Part shown: one piece after another, positions 15,551 through 22,694 of the stretch
Numbering within the stretch: the stretch's first letter is position 1
Layout of the letters: each line of letters opens with the position of its first letter
DNA from: an uncultured Chromatiaceae bacterium
GTDB taxonomy: Bacteria > Pseudomonadota > Gammaproteobacteria > JAADHS01
Reading direction: 5' to 3'
Assembly: GCA_945787615.1 (NCBI GenBank)
Contig: CALZJI010000181.1
Span: 1 to 42,052 of the forward strand
Length of the DNA: 42,052 nt
The notes under the pieces: model-generated
What the model was told of the DNA's origin: nothing
The model's input: only the letters and a program-made list of their open reading frames with translations
Database searches by the model: none
Program-made: the position numbers and the translations under genes

Positions 15551-16585
15551 ATGCGCGACCAAACACTTATCAATGATTCCGTCCTAACGATAGGCATAGG
15601 AAAATCCTCGGGTAAAACGGGTCGTTGTTATCACTGCTTACGATACTATCACAAGTTCTTAACACTCAGCATAGTGCTTTTCATTATCAGCGTTGTCCCA
15701 AGCGAAGCGTACCCAGAATCTGACAAATACTCTCTGGTAGTCTACCCGCCCCATCTCGCCGAGCAGCGCACGGTGTTTCTAGACGAGATTTTAAGAGGGA
15801 TCGCATCGACTAATCGTCGCTTCAATCTAAAGACATTTGCTGTTGACGTTAACGACCCTAATCTGAGTAAGCTCATTAATGACGAACGCCTTATCAATGC
15901 AATCTCAATCGGCAACACGTTTTTTCGTACGCGTTCGCTTAATCGGAACGTAAAGCACGTTTTTTGCGCATCGTTTCCGTCCACCGTGCTGCAGGAGATC
16001 GACGACCATTCCGGAATACTCTTTACACCTGATCCGGCTTATGTGTTCCAGAAACTCGTGCAGACGTTAGGTTCGTGGAAACGCCGTACGATTAAACGGG
16101 TACACGTCGTATACAGTGACGCGATATCTCACTGGGTGATAACTCAAGCAGACGTCGCGGCTAGCGAAGTTGGACTTGAATTAGCGAAACACCCGGTCTC
16201 TACGGTTTCTGAGGCCGGCACGACGTACTCAACTTTAATTCCTTCGCTATCGCCGCATGATAGTCTTTGGTTAATTAACGATCCATTTTCGAACAATGAC
16301 ACGTTTATAGAGCTGATAGTCCGTCTCGCTTGGATTCATCAGATACCAATTATCTCTAACAAGCTCTCCGATGTCGAAGCGGGCGTGTTGTTTGCGGTTT
16401 ATCCGAATCTCGAAGCAACAGGTAATCGGCTAGCGGAACTCGCGTTGGGCGAAAAACAACAGATTATAACGATTACTGAATTGTCAGCGGCAATTAACAA
16501 GCGTGTTGCGGTACATTTGGGCGTTCCCATCGATGCAGTAAATGATGAGTTTTCACTGACGTATCCGTCACACATAACAGAATGA
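15551..16585 (+). CDS. ABC-type periplasmic binding protein (PF04392-like), no transporter partner
   Basis: This 344-residue protein has a hydrophobic export segment at about 37-53 (LTLSIVLFIISVVPSEAY), preceded by an unusually long basic N-terminus, so the true start may lie later. The mature part has the two-lobed layout of ABC substrate-binding proteins of the ABC_sub_bind type: VEVVYP-like YSLVVYPPH, NAISIGNTFF, KHVFCASFPSTVL, KRVHVVYSDA and PIISNKLSDVEAGVLFAVYPNLEATGNRLAEL. No permease or ATPase gene is nearby. Its stop overlaps the kinase start (ATGA), so it is probably a sensory rather than a transport subunit. Confidence 0.8.
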   Translation: MRDQTLINDSVLTIGIGKSSGKTGRCYHCLRYYHKFLTLSIVLFIISVVPSEAYPESDKYSLVVYPPHLAEQRTVFLDEILRGIASTNRRFNLKTFAVDVNDPNLSKLINDERLINAISIGNTFFRTRSLNRNVKHVFCASFPSTVLQEIDDHSGILFTPDPAYVFQKLVQTLGSWKRRTIKRVHVVYSDAISHWVITQADVAASEVGLELAKHPVSTVSEAGTTYSTLIPSLSPHDSLWLINDPFSNNDTFIELIVRLAWIHQIPIISNKLSDVEAGVLFAVYPNLEATGNRLAELALGEKQQIITITELSAAINKRVAVHLGVPIDAVNDEFSLTYPSHITE

Positions 16586-18186
16586 AACGCGTGACCAATA
16601 GAATGCGATTCTCGTTTTACAAGACATCAACAAATCCGGCTAAGCGGTCTTTTAGGGATTATTTTATCCTAACGTTTTCGGTCGCATTTATAGTATTCGC
16701 CTCAATCTTAGTCATCCTCGCCAATATGTCGACGAGTCGCGTTATCAATCATTCCTTAGAGGATATGGCCTCCGCGATCCTCATGCAATTGCGCGACGAT
16801 ATCGATCTCGCAATTGTTACGAATAGCGAAGTGTTTGCAAAAATGCCGCTCGAATCGGCATATTCGGTACCGGATGTCGTTTATGTTGAAGTGCTCAACA
16901 CTAAACGAGAGCGTCTGTTCTCTACCCCTTTTAAAGGAAGTAATGCAACAATTAAAACTAGTGAGGTAGTCAATAAAATCAGTTTTAGCGAATCTGACCA
17001 ACACAGCATTCTCTATTATGAAGACGACGATTATTGGTATTTTACGGCTAACGTGTTTTTTAAAAACCTAAGACGAGAGGCCGCATTAACCGATCGCTCT
17101 TCGAAGATTACAGCCGATACCGTTGATCTTCTCAACATGGACACCTTTAATAAAGACGAACATATTGGGTATGTCGATATCGTTTTCTCTAAGAAACGTG
17201 CACGAGATTCACTGTGGAGGCTATCGTTACAATTATCGGCTGTAACGATACTGTACGTATTGATAACTATTATTGTACTGGGATTCGTCGCTTCCCATTT
17301 CTCTAGACCTCTGTTAACACTTTCATCAAAAATGAACACGGCTAAATCCGATTTATCCCTGGCGACACCCTACCGCGAGCATACCACGGTTAGCGAACTC
17401 GCTACGATCGGCGAAGCATACAATACCTTGTTGCAATCGATAGCCGCTCGCGATAATAGGTTAAAAGAACACACGAGACAATTAGAAGACGAGGTCGAGA
17501 GACGCACGGAAAAGCTATCAATACTTAATGAACAAAATCGCGCACTTATCCGAGCGATGAATCAACGGCTCGAGGATGAGCGAAAGTATATTGCGAGAGA
17601 AATTCACGATGAGCTCAATGCAACGCTCGTTGCGGCGAAATTACAGGCGTGGCGTGTGCAAGAACTGCTTGATAACGCAGCCCGCGATGATGACCTTAAC
17701 GAGTTGAAACGTTGTGCGAACTCGACGGTGGAAATGATCGAACGCGTCTACGAGGTAGCTCGTAATATCATCCGTCGGCTGCGGCCAGAAGTCATCGATA
17801 CGTTAGGATTGATAGGCGCCATCGAGGATATTGTTAACACCTTTAATGTGCTTCACCCAGAATGTCATTTTGAACTCGACCCGAGCGGCAGTTTTGACGC
17901 GCTCGGGGATGAGTTGAACATGGCCATCTATCGGATAATTCAGGAAAGCCTAACCAACGTCGTTAAACATTCGAACGCGGCTCAGGTACGTATCGCATTA
18001 GTTCAACAACTGGAGCACATTAGTATATCGGTATCTGATGACGGCGACGGTTTTGATCCCGAGCGCGTGGGGAATGGGGTGGGCATACTGAGTATGCGCG
18101 AGCGTGCCCACGTGTTGGGTGGAACGCTATCGGTTAAGTCGGGGGGCACCGGAACCACCGTCTACGCCAAAATTCCAGTCCAATAG
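16582..18186 (+). CDS. Membrane sensor histidine kinase (HisKA_3/NarX-UhpB type)
   Basis: This 534-residue kinase has two membrane helices (about 28-48 and 214-237) that flank a periplasmic sensor region of about 165 residues. HAMP-like and coiled-coil parts follow (about 238-335). The phosphorylation helix YIAREIHDELNATL carries H342. The ATPase domain has the N box IIQESLTNVVKHSNA (452-466), DDGDGF (486-491) and GVGILSM (499-505). Kinases of this class signal to NarL/FixJ regulators, matching the gene at 10365-11039. The four-base overlap with the binding-protein gene implies co-translation and direct contact in the periplasm. Confidence 0.94.
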   Translation: MKRVTNRMRFSFYKTSTNPAKRSFRDYFILTFSVAFIVFASILVILANMSTSRVINHSLEDMASAILMQLRDDIDLAIVTNSEVFAKMPLESAYSVPDVVYVEVLNTKRERLFSTPFKGSNATIKTSEVVNKISFSESDQHSILYYEDDDYWYFTANVFFKNLRREAALTDRSSKITADTVDLLNMDTFNKDEHIGYVDIVFSKKRARDSLWRLSLQLSAVTILYVLITIIVLGFVASHFSRPLLTLSSKMNTAKSDLSLATPYREHTTVSELATIGEAYNTLLQSIAARDNRLKEHTRQLEDEVERRTEKLSILNEQNRALIRAMNQRLEDERKYIAREIHDELNATLVAAKLQAWRVQELLDNAARDDDLNELKRCANSTVEMIERVYEVARNIIRRLRPEVIDTLGLIGAIEDIVNTFNVLHPECHFELDPSGSFDALGDELNMAIYRIIQESLTNVVKHSNAAQVRIALVQQLEHISISVSDDGDGFDPERVGNGVGILSMRERAHVLGGTLSVKSGGTGTTVYAKIPVQ

Positions 18187-18655
18187 CGTGATCGTTCCTC
18201 AGGTCACGCAATGTGGATAGTGTCCTGATGCGGACATGCGGAGAAGCCGGCGAAACCGTAATAGCCGCGGCTTGATCCTGGGCTTGCAGGTCCTCCACGG
18301 CGCGCAAGGCGAGACTGGTCTTACCATACCATCCACCAGGAGATTTTCCGTCAACCGTGCGCGTACATCAACACAGTTGCAGAATTCATCCCCGGCGAGT
18401 CTAGAGGAAACGCGTGCATGCGCTCGGCTTTCATAATGTACGAATCATAAACTATGATTCGTAGCCACGATAAACTGAACATAGCAAGGTGTGTAACCCT
18501 ATGTTTGTCATATTAATCATAGGGTTAAAAATATAGGTCTCGATAGTCCGCGCGTCGGTGGTGATGGCAGACGTATCAAGGGACTGTTTTGGGATGAATA
18601 TGAGTGATTCGCCACCCCGTGGTGAGCATCTCGTTAGACGGGTTATCTTCCAGCA
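18187..18655. other. Convergent intergenic region with two strong inverted repeats
   Basis: This region lies between the rightward kinase and the leftward WGR gene. It begins with a weak stem, GCGTGA/TCACGC (18186-18209). The main features are an 11-base stem with a three-base loop, TACGAATCATA/TATGATTCGTA (18439-18463), and a 10-base stem, TAACCCTATG/CATAGGGTTA (18494-18527). Neither is followed by a T-run. They may act as two-way transcription barriers or protein-binding dyads. Confidence 0.6.
18190..18365 (-). pseudogene. Possible remnant of a P-loop (RecA-like) ATPase
   Basis: One minus-strand frame reads GKTSLALRAVEDLQAQDQAA, close to the Walker A helix region of RecA proteins, after a shift from TENLLVDG in another frame. 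Only about 50 residues are readable, with stops and frame breaks around them. This may be a decayed fragment or chance. Confidence 0.25.
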
Positions 18656-18928
18656 TCAATCAGAATAACTGTAAACGAGTAAATAACGGCGCTGGCGGCG
18701 GCGTTTTTGTATCGCTTCCAAAAGCGCGAGGCCGTCTTCATAGCTGTCTACAAGGATATCGGCGACTCGGCCGGAAGCGGTGCTGATGCGCCCATTGACA
18801 CGGGTGACGACCCACTGTCCCCATAGGTTTTGATGAAGATGCGCTTCGTAGTAACGGCGTTCGGTCTCCTCGATTCGGTGCCAACGCCGGCGCTGCCAAC
18901 GGGCCGTTTCAAAAATGATCTCTTCCAT
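18656..18928 (-). CDS. Small WGR-domain protein
   Basis: This 90-residue protein is little more than one WGR domain: RRYYEAHLHQNLWGQWVVTR, then VNGRISTASGRV, then a helix with DGLALLEAIQKRRRQR. WGR domains bind nucleic acid ends in PARPs and occur in small bacterial proteins of unknown role. GAGGGA precedes ATG 18928. It follows the 129-residue gene by 40 bases, probably in one transcript. Its position next to the right tip is notable for a domain known to contact DNA ends. Confidence 0.75.
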   Translation of the reverse strand: MEEIIFETARWQRRRWHRIEETERRYYEAHLHQNLWGQWVVTRVNGRISTASGRVADILVDSYEDGLALLEAIQKRRRQRRYLLVYSYSD

Positions 18929-18968
18929 CGTGTCCCTCAGTCTAGTTTCAGATTATGTTCAAACCAAT

Positions 18969-19358
18969 TCAACAATGTTTCTGCCACTCGTCTTCAAGAT
19001 TCTCTTCCAGCCATTCCGATATCGTGATGCCATCACGCATTGAAAGATTGCTTAACATAAGCCAAGCGCGATGGGTTAATGAAATGTGTTTCCGCCCTTC
19101 GCCGGCGAGGGCGGCGCGCCGCTTTCGCGTGGCCCGAACGGCGTTTTTAAGCTGTGTCCACTGCTCGGCGGTAAGCCATTTTTCACACCACGCGTTGAGT
19201 GTCGTCACGTCTGTTGTCCTTTTGAAGCTGCGCTCAGCTCTAATGCTCTCAAGATCGTCTTCCGCCGGCCACGACGCATTCTGAAAAAACTTGCGTGCAA
19301 TATAGTCCCGCGCCGTTTTGTAGTCGGACTTCGTGATGGTGTAACGTGGACGCGGCAT
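18969..19358 (-). CDS. Hypothetical basic protein, possible ribbon-helix-helix C-terminus
   Basis: This 129-residue protein has a helical, charged N-terminal part (SDYKTARDYIARKFFQ), a basic middle (VRATRKRRAALAGEGRK) and a C-terminal segment, KHISLTHRAWLMLSNLSMRD then ITISEWLEENL. That segment has the strand-helix-helix pattern of ribbon-helix-helix repressors. No named family is recognised. ATG 19358 is first in its frame after a well-formed promoter with inverted repeats, consistent with autoregulation. It is upstream of the WGR gene in the same direction. Confidence 0.65.
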   Translation of the reverse strand: MPRPRYTITKSDYKTARDYIARKFFQNASWPAEDDLESIRAERSFKRTTDVTTLNAWCEKWLTAEQWTQLKNAVRATRKRRAALAGEGRKHISLTHRAWLMLSNLSMRDGITISEWLEENLEDEWQKHC

Positions 19359-19376
19359 ACCCTAGGGCCTCAATAA

Positions 19377-19421
19377 CGTGATGAGGTCACATTACCATAA
19401 AAACATGATGACATCACGCAA
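19377..19421 (-). promoter_or_regulatory. Promoter and operator of the 129-residue gene
   Basis: On the minus strand TTGCGT, 16 bases and TATGGT form a plausible promoter. It is framed by CGTGATG and CATCACG, a seven-base inverted pair, with an extra 11-base palindrome TGATGTCATCA inside the spacer. This arrangement suits repression by a small dimeric protein. Confidence 0.45.
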
Positions 19422-19629
19422 TAATATGAGCACGATGGGGATAATGCGCACGTGGTGGAGAGTGCCGATTCAACACAAGCGGTTTCGGCTATTGATAATC
19501 TCAACCCATCGCGCAGCTCGTGGAAAAAGAGGTGAATGAAGCGAGTAGGGCGGTAGAAGAAATCGTGACGCATTCGGCAATGGATCGACAACACGGCCCG
19601 AGGTGCGGGTGATGGACGTGTTGGAGGCG

Positions 19630-19785
19630 TTAAGGTTCGGTGACTATGATGCGGAGCGCGCTATCTTCATCGTCGGTCATTCCCACGGCAACAGCGCCGT
19701 GGGAATAGGAAAACGTGCCCAACAGTAAACCGAGAACCATTTCGATTTCTTCACCCAACAGGGTTTTGATCCCGCGTGAATACAT
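19630..19785 (-). CDS. Small hypothetical protein of 51 residues
   Basis: From ATG 19785 the minus strand reads MYSRGIKTLLGEEIEMVLGL, then a hydrophobic LLGTFSYSHGAVAVG and an acidic end DDEDSALRIIVTEP. The frame stays open about ten codons further upstream without a start. There is no clear ribosome-binding site. A perfect 10-base stem (TTCCCACGGC/GCCGTGGGAA, 19680-19705) lies inside the coding sequence. It follows the HicB-like gene by 60 bases on the same strand. Coding status is uncertain. Confidence 0.4.
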   Translation of the reverse strand: MYSRGIKTLLGEEIEMVLGLLLGTFSYSHGAVAVGMTDDEDSALRIIVTEP

Positions 19786-19845
19786 CGTTTCGCGGCTTGG
19801 GACCGCAAGGTTATCTTAGCAGGCGATGGGCGGGCTTGGCATCCT

Positions 19846-20121
19846 CTAATGGCCTTGATTCGGGATGGACGATTGAAACAGATCCGTTAAGGCATCCACG
19901 GAATTGGCGTGAAAGTGCGCGATCGACACTACGTTGTCCGCACACGCGTCAGTATAGTCATCGCGTTGCGTGATCTGCCTGACGGAATCGGCGAAAGACG
20001 CCTTGAGCGCTTCGAGGGTGTGGCCGTAGAAAAGCGCGCCGTCATAACGGCCTCTCACTTCACCAAAATACCGTTTCTTCTCGTTGTCGTAGTCAATGTA
20101 ACAGCTGTAGTTCTCCGTCAT
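19846..20121 (-). CDS. HicB-like antitoxin-type protein
   Basis: This 91-residue protein begins with YSCYIDYDNEKKRYFGEVRG and continues FYGHTLEALKASFADSVRQI, the degraded RNase H-like fold of HicB proteins (substrate-like strand, G-x-T/S-x-E-L, then helix). HicB usually neutralises the HicA mRNA interferase and often has a C-terminal DNA-binding domain; here that domain is absent and no HicA gene was found next to it. AAGG lies about ten bases before ATG 20121. It may be an orphan or pair with an unrelated toxin. Confidence 0.65.
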   Translation of the reverse strand: MTENYSCYIDYDNEKKRYFGEVRGRYDGALFYGHTLEALKASFADSVRQITQRDDYTDACADNVVSIAHFHANSVDALTDLFQSSIPNQGH

Positions 20122-20134
20122 ACGTGTTTGGCCT

Positions 20135-20449
20135 TCATATGCGTTGTTGAGTCGGTGGTTTGCGTCGTCCTTGCCCGGTGGTTGATGGCGCCGTCCCGGC
20201 GTTGAACGACAGTATGCCGTAGGCGGCGTCGATGACGTAGCGGAGAATGGTTACAACGCATGTAAGAAAATGTCGACTCAACGCGTGAGCGTGGCGATGG
20301 CGAATGAGATAAAGCACGAGGGTTTGCCTCGTTGATGTCCCGAGCCATAAAATACCTACACCAAGAAGTGAAAATATCCGACAACGATTAACGCAGGCCG
20401 CCGATTCTCGCACCTGCCAGGCATCGCTAAGCTGTGTCGGCGATGTCAA
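20135..20449 (-). CDS. Possible small hydrophobic protein upstream of the HicB-like gene
   Basis: A 104-codon frame with a hydrophobic segment (RIFSLLGVGILWLG) and an amphipathic helix-like stretch (LTCVVTILRYVIDAAYGILSF), ending just before the HicB-like gene. It has no recognised family and overlaps the start of the IS91-type fragment on the other strand. An overlapping 88-codon frame that runs into the HicB-like start is Ser/Arg-rich and looks non-coding. Confidence 0.25.
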   Translation of the reverse strand: MTSPTQLSDAWQVRESAACVNRCRIFSLLGVGILWLGTSTRQTLVLYLIRHRHAHALSRHFLTCVVTILRYVIDAAYGILSFNAGTAPSTTGQGRRKPPTQQRI

Positions 20450-20736
20450 CGAAGCCCTGTCCTAGCCACGATTCTCCAAAGCCGAGGATTCACTACGAAC
20501 GGCGCCGTCCGGAAGAGACGGCGTTGTACCGTATTGTTCAGGAGAATGTCGACACGTTTTTCGCCCAAGTCGAAGCGGAATCGGGTACGTCACTGCCGGC
20601 GTTTGTGAAAGAAGAATTCGATGCGTTTTTGGGCTGCGGAGTCTTGGCGCATGGCTTTACGCGCCTTAAGTGTGGGAGCTGCCGCCATGAAAAAGTTGTC
20701 GCCTACAGCTGTAAAAAAAGGGGATATGCGGAGTAA
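20434..20736 (+). pseudogene. IS91-family transposase, N-terminal fragment
   Basis: About 96 residues match the N-terminal zinc-binding region of IS91 transposases: ETALYRIVQENVDTFFAQVE, LPAFVKEEFDAFLGCGVLAHGF and LKCGSCRHEKVVAYSCKKRG. The next expected residues (a second cysteine pair and the HUH-type catalytic domain) are missing. After CKKRG the sequence switches to the terminal block, and the frame stops after YAE. It could be mobile-element debris at the plasmid end, or the point where the end was formed. It cannot be active. Confidence 0.85.
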
Positions 20737-20738
20737 AT
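20724..20738 (+). repeat. TATGCGG motif, copy 1
   Basis: ATATGCGGAGTAAAT, overlapping the outer end of the terminal block. The motif recurs at 20928-20942 with the same sequence. Confidence 0.6.
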
Positions 20739-20927
20739 GAATATGCAAAGCTACAAATTCAATAGATTGAAAACAAAGTGTTTTCAAGACGATTCGCTAA
20801 GCATATTCATGACGCTACTCCGGCGAACATATGCAGCAACGATGCTCAATATCGAGGTATTCTTGGCTTAGAATTGGCATCAAAGTGTCTCAAACCAATC
20901 CACTTGTAGGAACGTGAGACGTCAATA

Positions 20928-20942
20928 ATATGCGGAGTAAAT
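20928..20942 (+). repeat. TATGCGG motif, copy 2
   Basis: Exact second copy of ATATGCGGAGTAAAT, 204 bases from the first and in the same orientation. Confidence 0.6.
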
Positions 20943-20978
20943 CTATGCTATACCTCTGATTAATAGGGCATCTCGGTC

Positions 20979-20993
20979 ACTTACACCGCATAT
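20979..20993 (-). repeat. TATGCGG motif, copy 3 (inverted)
   Basis: The minus strand reads ATATGCGGTGTAAGT. Its TATGCGGTG is identical to the nine bases that abut the dyad centre. Confidence 0.6.
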
Positions 20994-21000
20994 TTTAGAA

Positions 21001-21052
21001 CTTCGCATATCCCCTTTTATGCGGTGCACCGCATAAAAGGGGATATGCGAAG
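21001..21052. other. Right tip: central dyad of the window
   Basis: TATGCGGTG (21018-21026) meets its inverse CACCGCATA (21027-21035) at the exact symmetry centre, flanked by CGCATATCCCC and GGGGATATGCG. In a linear molecule this would be the right hairpin tip. The tip is built from the same motif that is scattered through the preceding 300 bases. Confidence 0.7.
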
Positions 21053-21337
21053 TTCTAAAATATGCGGTGTAAGTGACCGAGATGCCCTATTAATCAGAGG
21101 TATAGCATAGATTTACTCCGCATATTATTGACGTCTCACGTTCCTACAAGTGGATTGGTTTGAGACACTTTGATGCCAATTCTAAGCCAAGAATACCTCG
21201 ATATTGAGCATCGTTGCTGCATATGTTCGCCGGAGTAGCGTCATGAATATGCTTAGCGAATCGTCTTGAAAACACTTTGTTTTCAATCTATTGAATTTGT
21301 AGCTTTGCATATTCATTTACTCCGCATATCCCCTTTT
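21035..21337. repeat. Right-terminal block, arm 2 copy
   Basis: Mirror of 20716-21018, with the same AAAAGGGGATATGCG ends. The motif copies lie at 21060-21074, 21111-21125 and 21315-21329. Confidence 0.6.
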
Positions 21338-21619
21338 TTTACAGCTGTAGGCGACAACTTTTTCATGGCGGCAGCTCCCACACTTAAGGCGCGTAAAGCC
21401 ATGCGCCAAGACTCCGCAGCCCAAAAACGCATCGAATTCTTCTTTCACAAACGCCGGCAGTGACGTACCCGATTCCGCTTCGACTTGGGCGAAAAACGTG
21501 TCGACATTCTCCTGAACAATACGGTACAACGCCGTCTCTTCCGGACGGCGCCGTTCGTAGTGAATCCTCGGCTTTGGAGAATCGTGGCTAGGACAGGGCT
21601 TCGTTGACATCGCCGACAC
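21317..21619 (-). pseudogene. IS91-family transposase fragment, arm 2
   Basis: Mirror of 20434-20736; truncated after CKKRG at the junction with the terminal block, facing the dyad centre. Confidence 0.85.
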
Positions 21620-21918
21620 AGCTTAGCGATGCCTGGCAGGTGCGAGAATCGGCGGCCTGCGTTAATCGTTGTCGGATATTTTCACTTCTTGGTGTAGGTA
21701 TTTTATGGCTCGGGACATCAACGAGGCAAACCCTCGTGCTTTATCTCATTCGCCATCGCCACGCTCACGCGTTGAGTCGACATTTTCTTACATGCGTTGT
21801 AACCATTCTCCGCTACGTCATCGACGCCGCCTACGGCATACTGTCGTTCAACGCCGGGACGGCGCCATCAACCACCGGGCAAGGACGACGCAAACCACCG
21901 ACTCAACAACGCATATGA
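21604..21918 (+). CDS. Possible small hydrophobic protein, arm 2
   Basis: Mirror of 20135-20449; weakly supported frame ahead of the HicB-like gene. Confidence 0.25.
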   Translation: MTSPTQLSDAWQVRESAACVNRCRIFSLLGVGILWLGTSTRQTLVLYLIRHRHAHALSRHFLTCVVTILRYVIDAAYGILSFNAGTAPSTTGQGRRKPPTQQRI

Positions 21919-21931
21919 AGGCCAAACACGT

Positions 21932-22207
21932 ATGACGGAGAACTACAGCTGTTACATTGACTACGACAACGAGAAGAAACGGTATTTTGGTGAAGTGAGA
22001 GGCCGTTATGACGGCGCGCTTTTCTACGGCCACACCCTCGAAGCGCTCAAGGCGTCTTTCGCCGATTCCGTCAGGCAGATCACGCAACGCGATGACTATA
22101 CTGACGCGTGTGCGGACAACGTAGTGTCGATCGCGCACTTTCACGCCAATTCCGTGGATGCCTTAACGGATCTGTTTCAATCGTCCATCCCGAATCAAGG
22201 CCATTAG
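21932..22207 (+). CDS. HicB-like protein, arm 2
   Basis: Mirror of 19846-20121; 91 residues, no HicA neighbour. Confidence 0.65.
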   Translation: MTENYSCYIDYDNEKKRYFGEVRGRYDGALFYGHTLEALKASFADSVRQITQRDDYTDACADNVVSIAHFHANSVDALTDLFQSSIPNQGH

Positions 22208-22267
22208 AGGATGCCAAGCCCGCCCATCGCCTGCTAAGATAACCTTGCGGTCCCAAGCCGCGAAACG

Positions 22268-22423
22268 ATGTATTCACGCGGGATCAAAACCCTGTTGGGT
22301 GAAGAAATCGAAATGGTTCTCGGTTTACTGTTGGGCACGTTTTCCTATTCCCACGGCGCTGTTGCCGTGGGAATGACCGACGATGAAGATAGCGCGCTCC
22401 GCATCATAGTCACCGAACCTTAA
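22268..22423 (+). CDS. Small hypothetical protein of 51 residues, arm 2
   Basis: Mirror of 19630-19785; hydrophobic core and acidic tail, coding status uncertain. Confidence 0.4.
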   Translation: MYSRGIKTLLGEEIEMVLGLLLGTFSYSHGAVAVGMTDDEDSALRIIVTEP

Positions 22424-22631
22424 CGCCTCCAACACGTCCATCACCCGCACCTCGGGCCGTGTTGTCGATCCATTGCCGAATGCGTCACGATTTCTTCTAC
22501 CGCCCTACTCGCTTCATTCACCTCTTTTTCCACGAGCTGCGCGATGGGTTGAGATTATCAATAGCCGAAACCGCTTGTGTTGAATCGGCACTCTCCACCA
22601 CGTGCGCATTATCCCCATCGTGCTCATATTA

Positions 22632-22676
22632 TTGCGTGATGTCATCATGTTTTTATGGTAATGTGACCTCATCACG
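22632..22676 (+). promoter_or_regulatory. Promoter/operator of the 129-residue gene, arm 2
   Basis: Mirror of 19377-19421; TTGCGT (22632-22637) and TATGGT (22654-22659), framed by CGTGATG and CATCACG. Confidence 0.45.
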
Positions 22677-22694
22677 TTATTGAGGCCCTAGGGT

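Larger units (their letters stand above)
20716..21018. repeat. Right-terminal block with 15-bp inverted ends
   Basis: AAAAGGGGATATGCG at 20716-20730 and its inverse at 21004-21018 bound a 303-base non-coding block; the match extends to 18 of 19 bases. Inside are ATGAATATGC/GCATATTCAT (20737-20746 and 20801-20810) and TTGAAAAC/GTTTTCAA (20767-20787). The block begins where the transposase breaks off and ends eight bases from the dyad centre. It resembles a MITE or a recombinase-binding region. Confidence 0.6.
1..21026 (+). repeat. Arm 1 of a 42-kb perfect inverted repeat
   Basis: The sequence from the left end to the dyad centre is the exact reverse complement of 21027-42052. I checked this directly at both ends and at the centre, and the mirrored reading frames have identical translations throughout. 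I saw no mismatch. If the molecule is a hairpin-ended linear plasmid, this arm is the complete plasmid unit, and the other arm is its other strand. Confidence 0.97.

Noticed and set aside
20118-20384. 88-codon frame overlapping the HicB-like start, as a possible HicA
   Set aside because: The Arg/Ser/Thr-rich sequence has none of the HicA double-stranded RNA-binding pattern, and another frame over the same DNA looks more protein-like.
20590-20787. 65-codon minus-strand frame across the IS91 fragment
   Set aside because: It is the antisense shadow of the transposase fragment and runs into the terminal block.
20737-20810. Integron attC-like folded site
   Set aside because: Nested inverted repeats are present, but the GTTRRRY and RYYYAAC core sites of attC are absent.
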